A stretch of DNA of 42,261 bases from Patescibacteria group bacterium (GCA_024239035.1 JANBVK010000001.1:1-42261), one strand, 5' to 3'. Positions 1 through 7,355 are shown, counted from the stretch's first letter. The notes: generated by a model not told the origin, from the sequence alone. Translations and numbers: made by a program.

Positions 1-1
1 A

Positions 2-826
2 GGTTTCAGCATTCTCATAAACAATGGGGGTGATGAAACATCAGTAAGGACTGTTAATCTTACCCTCTCTGCAGGAGACGACACGGAGTTTGTTGAGTTA
101 TCTGAAAACTCTCTGTTTATTGGGCCTATATCAGATGAACCAGGTAAGACGGGTTTCAGGAGAGACTTGTTCAAACCCACTATGACCTATGTCCTTACTG
201 ATGATCCCGGGGAACACACCATATACGCCAGATTCTACACATCATCCCTTGGCACACCATCAGAGACGGTATCGGACGATATTATACTCATTAAGAGAGA
301 CGACACACCTGAGAGAGACGACACGGTAACTCTACCCCCTCTCCTTACTCAAGAAATGGACTATGGAGCAGCCGGTGACGAGGTAAGCCGTCTCCAAATG
401 TTTCTAGCTGAAGATCCTTCTCTATATCCTGAGGATCAAGTAACCGGTTTCTTTGGATCACTTACCAGAGAAGCAGTCAAAAGGTTTCAATGCAAGCATC
501 AGATCATCTGTGAAGGAGATCCTCTCCCCGGCTACGGGAGAGTAGGACCAAGCACCCTCAAGAAGTTAAATGAGCTAATTCAAGCAAAAGCGAAAGAAGC
601 TCCTCCCTCGTCACCTAAAGAAACAGAGATAGAACTAGAATTAGAAGAAGACATAGAAGTTCTGGAAACCCGCGTCCAGACTCTCCAGAGACAGACGCTG
701 GAACTCCTTAACAAAATCATTGAAACCCTCCAAAGGAATATTGAGGCTCTGCAGGATAAATTTTCTAGAGCAACAAAAGAGATAAACGCTTTTGCCGGCC
801 TCCTATTTTCTGTATTCAACTTCTAG
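2..826 (+). CDS. Surface/secreted protein with C-terminal peptidoglycan-binding domain (5' partial)
   Basis: The reading frame is open from base 2, so the TTG at 167 in the ORF track is not the real start; the gene begins left of the window. The N-terminal visible part (NNGGDETSVRTVNLTLSA) resembles the beta-strands of Ig-like surface domains. About residues 115-190 form a PG_binding_1-like domain (GDEVSRLQMFLAEDP, then TGFFGSLTREAVKRFQ), a cell-wall anchoring module seen in many Patescibacteria surface proteins. The C-terminus is a Glu-rich stretch followed by a predicted coiled coil and a short hydrophobic tail (FAGLLFSVFNF). The likely role is cell-envelope attachment or modification outside the cell; the substrate is unknown. 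Confidence 0.75.
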   Translation, partial: GFSILINNGGDETSVRTVNLTLSAGDDTEFVELSENSLFIGPISDEPGKTGFRRDLFKPTMTYVLTDDPGEHTIYARFYTSSLGTPSETVSDDIILIKRDDTPERDDTVTLPPLLTQEMDYGAAGDEVSRLQMFLAEDPSLYPEDQVTGFFGSLTREAVKRFQCKHQIICEGDPLPGYGRVGPSTLKKLNELIQAKAKEAPPSSPKETEIELELEEDIEVLETRVQTLQRQTLELLNKIIETLQRNIEALQDKFSRATKEINAFAGLLFSVFNF

Positions 827-844
827 CGCTTACTAAGCGTAAGA

Positions 845-874
845 TTGACACGTAAAAGCTAAACGTTGTAAGCT
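845..874 (+). promoter_or_regulatory. Possible rpsP promoter
   Basis: A perfect TTGACA lies at 845-850, and a weak -10 candidate (TAAGCT, 869-874) follows with an 18-base spacer, 15 bases before the rpsP ATG. The -35 is convincing and the -10 is not. Confidence 0.35.
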
Positions 875-889
875 AAAAGCTACTTATTT

Positions 890-1444
890 ATGTTAGCGAT
901 AAAATTCAGACGACAAGGCAAAAAACATCAGGCCTCTTACCGGGTCGTGGTTGCTGAGAAACGTTCTAAATTGCGGGGACGGTTTGTTGATGATTTAGGT
1001 TGGTTTGACCCTCACAGTAAAAAGTTTGATATAAAGAAAGAAAAAGTGGAACACTGGATAAAAGTTGGCGCTAAACCCACCGACAGCGTCCATAACCTCT
1101 TAGTAAAAGCAGAGATTATCAAAGCTCCGAAAATTTCAGTTCACAGCAGGAAACCGAAGAAATTAAAAGATAAAGCTCCGGCGCCCGAAAGCAAGATTCT
1201 TGACCAGAGCGTTGGAGAAACTGAAGTGAAAGAAGACGTGAAGCCGGAAGAAGTGGAGGAGAAGAAAAAACCCGCCTCCGCTCCGGCTACGGCGGGCAAG
1301 GAGGAAGAGAAAGTAGTTAAAGAAAAACCCGAAGCAAAAGCAGAAACGGAAGTAAAAGCGAAACAAGAAGAAAAAAAAGAAACGGCTGTGGCCAAGCCTT
1401 CAGACGATGAGAAAAAGGAGAGTAAGGAGGGTAAGGAGAGTTGA
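890..1444 (+). CDS. rpsP: 30S ribosomal protein bS16 with Lys/Glu-rich C-terminal tail
   Basis: Residues 1-80 are a clear bS16 (MLAIKFRRQGKKHQASYRVV, then GWFDPHSKKF and KPTDSVHNLL), a small-subunit protein that helps 16S rRNA fold. Usual bS16 is about 80-90 aa; here 184 aa are open because a low-complexity tail of Lys, Glu, Ala and Pro follows, probably disordered. Part of the tail (PASAPATAG) is encoded by an imperfect inverted repeat at 1271-1296. It is first in the rpsP-khpA-trmD order that is classical for bacteria. The function is certain; the tail is of unknown use. Confidence 0.95.
   Translation: MLAIKFRRQGKKHQASYRVVVAEKRSKLRGRFVDDLGWFDPHSKKFDIKKEKVEHWIKVGAKPTDSVHNLLVKAEIIKAPKISVHSRKPKKLKDKAPAPESKILDQSVGETEVKEDVKPEEVEEKKKPASAPATAGKEEEKVVKEKPEAKAETEVKAKQEEKKETAVAKPSDDEKKESKEGKES
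1271..1296. repeat. Imperfect inverted repeat inside rpsP tail
   Basis: CCCGCC and GGCGGG arms enclose a GC-rich loop and stay in frame inside the low-complexity tail of rpsP. It resembles small palindromic elements dispersed in Patescibacteria genomes, but with one copy here that is inference. Confidence 0.4.
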
Positions 1445-1537
1445 CTTTTTAGGAATAGTCTGGTAAGATTGGTTAATTAGCAATAATCTAGAAAAGGTCG
1501 AAAAGTAAGATAAACAGAAAAGTTAGTAGGATAGACT

Positions 1538-1825
1538 ATGCCTAACAACACCGTAGATCAAGAATTTCTTGAATATCTGATTAAGTCTATTGTTGATCAT
1601 CCCGATGACGTGAAGGTTGATCGCAAAGTAGATGAGATGGGAGTGTTGCTTTTACTTAAAGTTAATCCCCAAGACATGGGACAGGTTGTCGGTCGTCAGG
1701 GTTCAACCGCCAATGCGATTCGCAGTCTTCTTCGTATAGTAGGTATCAAGAATAATGCGCGGGTGAATTTGAAGATTGAAGAGCCGGAAGGTTCCACTAG
1801 AGCTCCTAGAACTGAAACTAAGTAA
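1538..1825 (+). CDS. khpA: KH-domain RNA-binding protein (KhpA/YlqC family)
   Basis: This 95-aa single KH domain carries the GxxG loop as VVGRQGSTANAIRSLLR at about residues 51-67, plus the family start (LEYLIKSIVDHPDDVKV). KhpA binds RNA and, usually with KhpB, affects cell division and translation. Its place between rpsP and trmD is the conserved one. A terminator follows directly, so rpsP and khpA may form one unit apart from trmD. The octamer AAAGGTCG lies 45 bases before the ATG. Confidence 0.9.
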   Translation: MPNNTVDQEFLEYLIKSIVDHPDDVKVDRKVDEMGVLLLLKVNPQDMGQVVGRQGSTANAIRSLLRIVGIKNNARVNLKIEEPEGSTRAPRTETK

Positions 1826-1857
1826 GGCAGGTACGCTCTAATATAAAATCTTTTAGG

Positions 1858-1892
1858 AAAAACTGAGCCACTTATTTCGGCTCAGTTTTTCT
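1858..1892 (+). terminator. Rho-independent terminator after khpA
   Basis: A 12-bp stem (AAAAACTGAGCC with GGCTCAGTTTTT) with a 9-base loop ends in a T-run. The A-run on the left arm would let it work in both directions. Confidence 0.9.
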
Positions 1893-1961
1893 ATTAAGTG
1901 GTGACTAGCGTAAAAACCGAGGTTTTTGCTTTGTGTGAGTAAGTTGTGGTGTAATAAAATT

Positions 1962-2660
1962 ATGATCACATTTGACGTAATAACCATTTTCCCGGAAGTG
2001 TTTGATCCTTATTTGAAAACCTCTATTTTAGGAAGAGCCCAAAAGAAAAAATTGATTAAGGTTAATTTGATAAATCTTCGCCGCTTTACGACTGATAATC
2101 ACAGGACGGTTGATGATACGCCGTTCGGCGGGGGACCGGGAATGGTTTTAAAGATTGAGCCGATATACAAAGCGGTTCAATCGTTGAAAGCTAAAAGCCG
2201 CAAAATCCTGCCTGCCGGCAGGCAGGTAAAAACTAGAGTGATACTGTTCTCCCCCCGAGGTAAAAAATTTAATCAAAAGACAGCAAAGAGATTAAGTAAG
2301 TACGATCAGCTGATTCTAATCAGCGGGCGTTACGAAGGAGTGGATGAAAGAGTGGCTAAACACATTGCTGACGAAGAAATATCGATAGGCGACTATATAC
2401 TCTCCGGCGGTGAACTGCCGGCGCTGGTGTTAATTGAGGCGGTGAGTCGCCATGTCTCCGGAGTGCTTGGAAAGAAAGAATCTTTAGAAGAGATAAAGGG
2501 GTCGTACCCTGTTTATACCCGGCCTGCAGAATTTACGCCAAAAGATAGTTCGACTAGCTCACCACAAGGAAAAACCCGACGCGGATTAAAAGTTCCTAAA
2601 GTTCTGTTATCAGGAAACCATAAAAAAATAGATGAATGGAGAAAAAAACATTCGTCTTAG
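1962..2660 (+). CDS. trmD: tRNA (guanine-37-N1)-methyltransferase
   Basis: TrmD methylates G37 of tRNAs with SAM and prevents frameshifting. The family start (MITFDVITIFPEVFDPYL) fixes the ATG at 1962; the ORF-track start at 1926 is a spurious TTG. Visible motifs are the DDTPFGGGPGMVL substrate/SAM region (about residues 50-62), the trefoil-knot stretch LISGRYEGVDERV, and SIGDYILSGGELPALVLIEA. The C-terminal YTRPAEF and LLSGNHKKIDEWR match the family. A perfect 20-bp palindrome encodes LPAGRQ in a loop after residue 80, an insertion that ordinary TrmD lacks. The protein should still be active. Confidence 0.95.
   Translation: MITFDVITIFPEVFDPYLKTSILGRAQKKKLIKVNLINLRRFTTDNHRTVDDTPFGGGPGMVLKIEPIYKAVQSLKAKSRKILPAGRQVKTRVILFSPRGKKFNQKTAKRLSKYDQLILISGRYEGVDERVAKHIADEEISIGDYILSGGELPALVLIEAVSRHVSGVLGKKESLEEIKGSYPVYTRPAEFTPKDSSTSSPQGKTRRGLKVPKVLLSGNHKKIDEWRKKHSS
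2207..2226. repeat. 20-bp perfect palindrome embedded in trmD
   Basis: CCTGCCTGCCGGCAGGCAGG equals its own reverse complement and is translated in frame as part of TrmD. A close relative lies at 14021-14040 inside the prophage HerA-like gene, where it also encodes AGRQA. Confidence 0.9.
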
Positions 2661-2677
2661 TATAATTGTGCGGGGTT

Positions 2678-2706
2678 TTGACACAGTAGAAATTTTCAGT
2701 TAGCAT
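2678..2706 (+). promoter_or_regulatory. rpsB promoter (leaderless type)
   Basis: A perfect TTGACA (2678-2683), a 17-base spacer and TAGCAT (2701-2706). The rpsB ATG is only 9 bases past the -10 box, so transcription should start at or 1-3 bases before the ATG. Confidence 0.75.
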
Positions 2707-2715
2707 GTAAATTCT

Positions 2716-3450
2716 ATGGATATTACTTTAAATGAAACAGTGCTGTCAGAGATGGCGGAATTTGGGGTTATCTACGGCCACAAAAAATCAAAAACTCACC
2801 CTCTTATGAAACCGGTCATTATAGATAACAGAAACGAAATAGAATTATTGGATCCTGAAGCGGTGGTCAGCAGCTTAAGTAGGGCAATTGAATTTTTAAC
2901 CTTAAAAGCAAAGCAGGGAATGTTGATGCTCTTGGTTGGTACATTACCATCGGCAAAAGAAACAGTTGAAAAGTTTGCGCTGGAGTTTAAGTTTCCTTAT
3001 GTGACAAATCGCTGGCTTGGGGGAACGCTGACAAATTTTAAAGTAATTCATGAGCGGAATTTATATTACCAGGAGCTGAAAGTGAAAAAAGAGAAGGGGG
3101 AATTGGTCAAATATACCAAAAAAGAACAGCTTAAGTTCAGCCGTGAAATTGAAAAACTTAAAAGAAACTTTGAAGGACTGGTTCCTCTTAATAGATTACC
3201 GGATGTCCTTTTCATAGTTGATATAGAAAAACATGATACGGCGGTGAAAGAAGCCCGTCATCTTGGTATTCCGGTAGTCGCAATAGTTGACACTGACGAT
3301 GACCCGAGATTAGTGCAGTACCCAATTTTTGCAAGTGATCACAGTAAAAAAGGTATAGAATGGGTTATGGAGAATGTAAGAAAAAACTTAAGCGGGGTTA
3401 GCAAAGAAGAAGACCCCGGTGATAGTGAGAAAACAAAGAGTGAAGACTGA
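2716..3450 (+). CDS. rpsB: 30S ribosomal protein uS2
   Basis: Typical uS2 motifs are present: GVIYGHKKSKTHPLMKPVI near the N-terminus, the TNRWLGGTLTNF signature at about residues 94-105, NRLPDVLFIVDIEKHDTAVKEA, and the C-terminal GIPVVAIVDTDDDP. At 244 aa it is close to family length. It assembles late into the small subunit and helps bind S1-like proteins and the Shine-Dalgarno region. No Shine-Dalgarno is visible before its own start, matching a leaderless transcript. Its end overlaps tsf, the usual partner. Confidence 0.97.
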   Translation: MDITLNETVLSEMAEFGVIYGHKKSKTHPLMKPVIIDNRNEIELLDPEAVVSSLSRAIEFLTLKAKQGMLMLLVGTLPSAKETVEKFALEFKFPYVTNRWLGGTLTNFKVIHERNLYYQELKVKKEKGELVKYTKKEQLKFSREIEKLKRNFEGLVPLNRLPDVLFIVDIEKHDTAVKEARHLGIPVVAIVDTDDDPRLVQYPIFASDHSKKGIEWVMENVRKNLSGVSKEEDPGDSEKTKSED

Positions 3451-3880
3451 CGTTAAAAAATTGCGGGAGGCGACAGGGGCAGGCGTTATGGAGTGTAAGA
3501 GAGCTTTGGATAAAAGCGGGGGAGACTTTGATAAAGCTCTTCAAGTTATTCAAGAGCGGGGAGTTGTCACAGCCGGAAAGAAAAGCGAGAGAAAAACCGG
3601 TGCCGGCATTTTAGAGTCTTATGTCCATAACGGCCGAGTGGGCGTGCTTCTGGAAATTAGATCCGAGACAGACTTTGTCGCCCGATCAAAAGATTTCCGT
3701 GAATTGGCTCATAGTCTGGCAATGCAGATAGCTGCCATGGTACCGAATGACGTTGAAGAACTTCTCGGACAGTTATATATTAAAGATGAGTCCGTGAAAG
3801 TGGAGGACGTAGTGAAACAACTAATAGCGAAAGTTGGCGAGAATGTTAAAATAGAAAGGTTTTGCAGGTACGAAATCTAG
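3419..3880 (+). CDS. tsf: Elongation factor Ts, short form
   Basis: EF-Ts recycles EF-Tu from its GDP to its GTP form. The N-terminal UBA-like domain (KKLREATGAGVMECKRALDKSGGDFDKA) and the core motif (RVGVLLEIRSETDFVAR) are clear. At 153 aa it lacks most of the second core subdomain of E. coli EF-Ts (283 aa), a reduced form like that of Thermus. Starts are all GTG: 3419 gives 32 bases of overlap with rpsB, while the GTG at 3440 would put the start where the family usually begins. The start is therefore uncertain by 7 codons. Confidence 0.93.
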   Translation: MIVRKQRVKTDVKKLREATGAGVMECKRALDKSGGDFDKALQVIQERGVVTAGKKSERKTGAGILESYVHNGRVGVLLEIRSETDFVARSKDFRELAHSLAMQIAAMVPNDVEELLGQLYIKDESVKVEDVVKQLIAKVGENVKIERFCRYEI

Positions 3881-3881
3881 T

Positions 3882-4211
3882 ATGTTCAAATTCATCATAG
3901 AAATGTTAATAATGGTAAGCTTGGGTACTATTTTGTATTTACTTGCCAGAACGATGCCGAGGGTTGATGATAGAGAAACGGATATCCCATCCTTAAAAAC
4001 TCACTGGATAATGGGCTATTTAGAGAAAGCTGACCAAAGGCTAAAATTCTATTGGGAGAAAACCTTACGCCGGTCGGGTATTGTCATATTGAAATTGGAC
4101 AATGCAATAAACAAAAAATTGAGCCGTCTTAAGAAAGAAAATGCAAAGGAGAGCACCTTTTCAATAACAGAAACAGAGGGAGACAAAAAGGAGGATAAAG
4201 ATGCTGTTTAA
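3882..4211 (+). CDS. Small membrane-anchored protein of unknown function
   Basis: This 109-aa protein starts one base after the tsf stop, so it is probably in the same transcript. Residues 1-22 are a single hydrophobic segment (IIEMLIMVSLGTILYLLA). The rest is charged, probably helical and cytoplasmic, and ends in a Lys/Glu-rich tail. I do not recognise a family beyond this layout. Confidence 0.75.
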   Translation: MFKFIIEMLIMVSLGTILYLLARTMPRVDDRETDIPSLKTHWIMGYLEKADQRLKFYWEKTLRRSGIVILKLDNAINKKLSRLKKENAKESTFSITETEGDKKEDKDAV

Positions 4212-4216
4212 TTAAT

Positions 4217-4299
4217 GCGCAGGTGGTAGAGTGGTCAATTACACGAGTCTGTAAAACTCGCGCCTTAGGGCTACGCAGGTTCGAATCCTGCCCTGCGCA
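4217..4299 (+). tRNA. tRNA-Tyr (GTA)
   Basis: An acceptor stem GCGCAGG/CCTGCGC, a 7-base anticodon loop CTGTAAA giving anticodon GTA, a long class II variable arm, and a T-arm GCAGG-TTCGAAT-CCTGC. Discriminator A; no encoded CCA. No intron in the anticodon loop. Confidence 0.95.
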
Positions 4300-4445
4300 C
4301 ATGAAAACCCCGACCCCCGCTTAAGACACCTGTCGGGTTTCTTAGCTCCCTTCGGTCGGATCTTCCAGCAGCTGGGTTTTCATTCTGACTTCCTCTTATT
4401 AGGAAATCAGGGTGGTTTGAACGGAGAAGGTCTACCTGCGCACAC
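4300..4445. repeat. Structured insert behind tRNA-Tyr with a 10-base direct repeat
   Basis: The last bases of the tRNA, CCTGCGCACA (4292-4301), recur exactly at 4435-4444. Between them an ATGAAAACCC/GGGTTTTCAT inverted repeat (4301-4310, 4374-4383) encloses further stems, and a CTGACTTCCT/AGGAAATCAG hairpin follows. The 4300-4617 gap holds no convincing gene; the minus-strand ORFs across it are reverse readings of the tRNA and these stems. It could be a small tRNA-targeting element or a structured RNA. Confidence 0.5.
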
Positions 4446-4474
4446 TTCAACCATTTTTTTATTTGATTTACTCT

Positions 4475-4514
4475 TGTCCTCACTTCGTCCACATATGTGG
4501 ACGAAGTGAGGACA
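4475..4514. repeat. 40-bp perfect palindrome
   Basis: Two 20-base arms (TGTCCTCACTTCGTCCACAT and its complement) meet without a loop. 27 bases of it (from GTCCACATATGTGGAC to GAAGTGAGGAC) recur with one mismatch at 21794-21820 inside the prophage. Confidence 0.9.
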
Positions 4515-4521
4515 GTGATGG

Positions 4522-4549
4522 TTTTGTGTTTCTCTTTGCATCTGATAAT
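4522..4549 (+). promoter_or_regulatory. Promoter for the 4618 gene
   Basis: TTTTGT, 16 bases, GATAAT preceded by CT. Two further promoters in this island (5181, 6977) share the 16-base spacing and the CTGATAAT box. It would leave a leader of about 60 bases with a strong Shine-Dalgarno. Confidence 0.5.
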
Positions 4550-4617
4550 ACTTATTGTTACTATATTTGTAGTAAGAAATCGGCTCTTTGCATAACTTCA
4601 AAAACAGGAGGTGACTC

Positions 4618-5106
4618 TTGGAAAAGGCGGGCATTGTAGCATTTGCGTTCGGAACTCCGCACACCATCAGTTCCAACCAGCGTATCGCTCGCATCGCCTC
4701 ACAGATGGCGCATGCACTCGATATTCCTGTGTACACACAGTTCGATATTCACTGTGAACCAGGGGTCGAAGTGGAGTACACCAGCGAGCCAGGCGATCCG
4801 CCGCCGACTCTCCGGATAGCGAGAGGTGCCGTTCAATGGGCTAAGCAGCGAGAGTTTAGAGAACTCTGGATTGTCGCCGCTAAGCCGCATCTCTGGCGTT
4901 GTATTAGGGACCTCACCTATGCAGTACGGAAAGCCAGAGTAGAGATTAAAGTCCTCGTCTGCAAAGAAATCGAACAGTCCACTGAAAGCGACTGGTTCTG
5001 CCCGGACTCGACGCAGGCGCGCACTCGTTCCTGGGAGAATTGGTATGGCAGGGAACGAATCCTCAAGCTTATGCCGATATTTCTCTATAAGTATTTGGCG
5101 AGTTGA
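4618..5106 (+). CDS. Uncharacterised protein, possible YdcF/DUF218-like fold
   Basis: This 162-aa soluble protein begins at a TTG chosen because AGGAGGTGA stands at the ideal distance, the strongest ribosome binding site in the window. The arrangement GTPHTISSNQRIARIASQMA, then ELWIVAAKPHLWRCIRDLTYAV, is vaguely like YdcF/SanA Rossmann-type proteins, where an early region and a mid-protein strand bind the substrate. I would not assign a function. The gene is GC-richer than its neighbours, has its own promoter and terminator, and stands beside purH, so the two may have arrived together. Confidence 0.7.
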   Translation: MEKAGIVAFAFGTPHTISSNQRIARIASQMAHALDIPVYTQFDIHCEPGVEVEYTSEPGDPPPTLRIARGAVQWAKQREFRELWIVAAKPHLWRCIRDLTYAVRKARVEIKVLVCKEIEQSTESDWFCPDSTQARTRSWENWYGRERILKLMPIFLYKYLAS

Positions 5107-5126
5107 TGCGAAGGCTGGTCGCTAAT

Positions 5127-5169
5127 CGAACCCCTCGTGGTTTAACCACTTGGGGTTCGCCTTTTTTTA
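5127..5169 (+). terminator. Rho-independent terminator
   Basis: An outer stem CGAACCCC/GGGGTTCG with an inner GTGGTTTAACCAC hairpin, followed by CCTTTTTTT. Confidence 0.9.
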
Positions 5170-5180
5170 TTTTGATAGAA

Positions 5181-5208
5181 TTTGCCGCCGAGAGTAAAAC
5201 CTGATAAT
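5181..5208 (+). promoter_or_regulatory. purH promoter
   Basis: TTTGCC, 16 bases, GATAAT. The surrounding block GAATTTGCCGCC...CTGATAAT recurs before the tRNA-Thr genes (6974-7004), each time just after a terminator, which supports a promoter. Confidence 0.6.
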
Positions 5209-5294
5209 CTTTGAACCAGTTAATTGGCAGTTTATATGATGGAATCTGTTGTTTTGATGATTTCCTACTCTCTCACTGATAATGAGGTGTTGAA

Positions 5295-6893
5295 ATGAGG
5301 AACGCGATTATTTCGGTTTATCGCAAAGACGGTATCGTTGAATTCGCCCGGGAGCTTGTAGCGCTCGATTGGCGCATCATTTCCTCGGACGGCACTGCGA
5401 GGGTGCTCCGGGAAGCGGGGGTTGAGGTGACGGACGTCGCTGATATTTCCGGGTTTCCTCCGATGCTCGGCCACCGCGTGGTCACCCTCGTTCCGCAAAT
5501 CCACGGCGGCCTGCTTGCAACGGAGGCACAGCGGGAGGAACTTGATCAACTGGGATTTCCGTGGATTGATCTTGCTTGCGTGGACCTTTACCCATTAAAA
5601 GAGGAGGTGCGGCGGCAGGGCGCGACTCGCGAGTCGGTTATTGAGAAAACTGACATCGGAGGTCTCGCTCTAATTCGTTCGGCTGCCAAGGGCCGCCGTA
5701 TCGTCATAGTGGATCCTGAAGACCGCGAGATGGTGGTCCAGTGGCTCAAAGAAGGTGAATCGGACGGAGATGTTTCAAGGGATATGCTTGCTGCGAGAGC
5801 TGAAGCAATTGCAGCCGACTATTGTTTGGAGTCCGCCCGTTACCTTTCTGAGGGAGCCATCGATGGCGTAATCGGTGACGAGATACGGTTCTGCGAATAT
5901 GGCGAAAATGCCTGGCAGACACCTGCTAATCTCTTCACTTGCGGCACTGGTGATTCTCTTGCACTTGACTGCTTCAAATTTGTTGAGGGCGGTGCGCCCA
6001 GTTTCAATAACTGGTGTGATGTGGATCGTCTGTTGCAAACCATCACTCACATCGCGGCTGCCTACGAGACAAACGGGATGTCGGCACCCTTCATAGCTGT
6101 GGGGGTCAAGCACGGTAATTCTTGTGGAGCGGCGACGGCGGATAACGTGATTGAGGCACTCCGCAGGATGATCATAGGCGATCCCCTAGCGCTCTTTGGG
6201 GGATTGGTCATGACGAATTTCCCCATCGGTGAGGAAGAGGCCGTCTACCTCCGTCGGTGGAATATGACCGGAGCAGGAAAAAGGCTCCTTGACGGCGTGT
6301 TTGCTCCTTCGTTTAGCGATGAGGCAAAGAAGGAACTCAAACGGAAGAGGGGCAAATGCCGCTTACTTGAAAACCCCGCGCTTGCCAGTCTCGGTTCTGA
6401 TTCGCTTGATTCTGGTTTGCGTTTCCGGTACGTGCGCGGCGGGTTCTTGCGGCAACCCAACTATACCTATGTGCTTGACCTGAACGATTCGGATATTGAG
6501 TGTGTGGGTACACCTTTGTTTTCCGCTGCGTTGCAGGATATTCTTCTTGCATGGGCGGTGGGAAGCACAAGCAACTCGAACACGGTCACGCTTGCGAAAG
6601 ATGGTGCCGTGATTGGGAACGGTACAGGCCGACAGGATCGAGTGGGTGCGGCGGAGCTCGCGGTAACGCTAGCTGAGCGAAGTGGGCACGACATCCATGG
6701 CGCAGTTGCTTACTCGGACAGTTTCTTCCCGTTCTCGGACGGACCCAGTGTTCTCATAAAGGCGGGGGTGAAAGCTATTCTTGCCTCAAAGGGGTCTGTG
6801 AACGACGAAGCGATCCGAGATGTGTGCCGGAAGGGTGGGGTAACTCTTTATCTTATCCCTGACCAAAAGGGCCGCGGGTTCTTTGGTCACTAG
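5295..6893 (+). CDS. purH: Bifunctional AICAR formyltransferase / IMP cyclohydrolase
   Basis: PurH does the last two steps of IMP synthesis in the cytoplasm. The N-terminal MGS-like cyclohydrolase domain (about residues 1-190) shows SVYRKDGIVEFARELVALDW, ISSDGTARVLREAGVEV, QIHGGLLAT and DLYPLKEEV. The transformylase domain shows EYGENAWQTPANLF, the catalytic Lys-His in VKHGNSCGAA, RYVRGGFLRQ, and the C-terminal SDSFFPFSDG. At 532 aa it is full length. GAGGTG precedes the ATG. No other purine gene is in view, and many Patescibacteria lack the pathway, so it may work on imported AICAR or be a recent gain; its GC-rich codon use fits transfer. Confidence 0.93.
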   Translation: MRNAIISVYRKDGIVEFARELVALDWRIISSDGTARVLREAGVEVTDVADISGFPPMLGHRVVTLVPQIHGGLLATEAQREELDQLGFPWIDLACVDLYPLKEEVRRQGATRESVIEKTDIGGLALIRSAAKGRRIVIVDPEDREMVVQWLKEGESDGDVSRDMLAARAEAIAADYCLESARYLSEGAIDGVIGDEIRFCEYGENAWQTPANLFTCGTGDSLALDCFKFVEGGAPSFNNWCDVDRLLQTITHIAAAYETNGMSAPFIAVGVKHGNSCGAATADNVIEALRRMIIGDPLALFGGLVMTNFPIGEEEAVYLRRWNMTGAGKRLLDGVFAPSFSDEAKKELKRKRGKCRLLENPALASLGSDSLDSGLRFRYVRGGFLRQPNYTYVLDLNDSDIECVGTPLFSAALQDILLAWAVGSTSNSNTVTLAKDGAVIGNGTGRQDRVGAAELAVTLAERSGHDIHGAVAYSDSFFPFSDGPSVLIKAGVKAILASKGSVNDEAIRDVCRKGGVTLYLIPDQKGRGFFGH

Positions 6894-6920
6894 ACGGACA
6901 ATGTAGCACAAGTAATTCAA

Positions 6921-6958
6921 AGGGGTGTTGTCGGTAATGCGATGGCACCTCTTTTTCT
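6921..6958 (+). terminator. Rho-independent terminator after purH
   Basis: A 7-bp stem AGGGGTG/CACCTCT (one G-T pair) and a T-rich tail. Confidence 0.7.
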
Positions 6959-6976
6959 TTTTGATTTGTAAAAGAA

Positions 6977-7004
6977 TTTGCCGCCAAAGTTAAAATCTGA
7001 TAAT
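6977..7004 (+). promoter_or_regulatory. Promoter for the tRNA-Thr genes
   Basis: TTTGCC, 16 bases, GATAAT, ending 14 bases before the first tRNA-Thr. It is nearly identical to the purH promoter block. Confidence 0.6.
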
Positions 7005-7018
7005 TTTAGAGCACGTGT

Positions 7019-7090
7019 GCCACCTTAGCTCAGCGGCAGAGCAACTGTTTTGTAAACAGTAGGTCCACGGTTCGAATCCGTGAGGTGGCT
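7019..7090 (+). tRNA. tRNA-Thr (TGT)
   Basis: An acceptor stem GCCACCT/AGGTGGC, an anticodon loop TTTGTAA giving TGT, and a normal T-arm CCACGG-TTCGAAT-CCGTG. CCA is encoded directly after the discriminator (7091-7093). Confidence 0.95.
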
Positions 7091-7094
7091 CCAG

Positions 7095-7200
7095 GTACTT
7101 GCCCGTAGCAAGTACGAAAGGGGGTCGGGGAAAAGCGGAAGGGTTTCCCCGTGTCGGAATGAGCGAGCAAAGCGAGCGGACACAAAACCGAGGGTTTTGT
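7095..7200. repeat. Three consecutive hairpins between the tRNA-Thr genes
   Basis: Perfect 8-bp stems: GTACTTGC/GCAAGTAC (7095-7115), CGGGGAAA/TTTCCCCG (7126-7151) and ACAAAACC/GGTTTTGT (7182-7200). The spacer is far more structured than a processing spacer needs to be. No gene is visible in it. Confidence 0.6.
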
Positions 7201-7223
7201 GGGAGCGAATGAAGATGAGCGAT

Positions 7224-7295
7224 GCCAGGGTAGCTCAGTGGCAGAGCAACTGCATGGTAAGCAGTAGGTCGGGAGTTCGATCCTCCCCTCTGGCT
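7224..7295 (+). tRNA. tRNA-Thr (GGT)
   Basis: An acceptor stem GCCAGGG/CTCTGGC with one G-T pair, an anticodon loop ATGGTAA giving GGT, a T-arm GGGAG-TTCGATC-CTCCC, and discriminator T. No encoded CCA. Confidence 0.95.
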
Positions 7296-7355
7296 CAGGG
7301 ATTTTACTTGAATTAAAGAAACCCCTCGGTACACTCGGGGTGCTCATAATTCTAG

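Noticed and set aside
4271-4736. Minus-strand ORFs 4271-4492 and 4407-4736
   Set aside because: They read through the reverse complement of tRNA-Tyr and through palindromes; the RRAGFEPA end is the usual false translation of a tRNA T-arm.
6990-7347. ORFs on both strands across the tRNA-Thr genes
   Set aside because: They are translations of tRNA genes and hairpins (LAQG and GRIELPTYC type peptides), not proteins.
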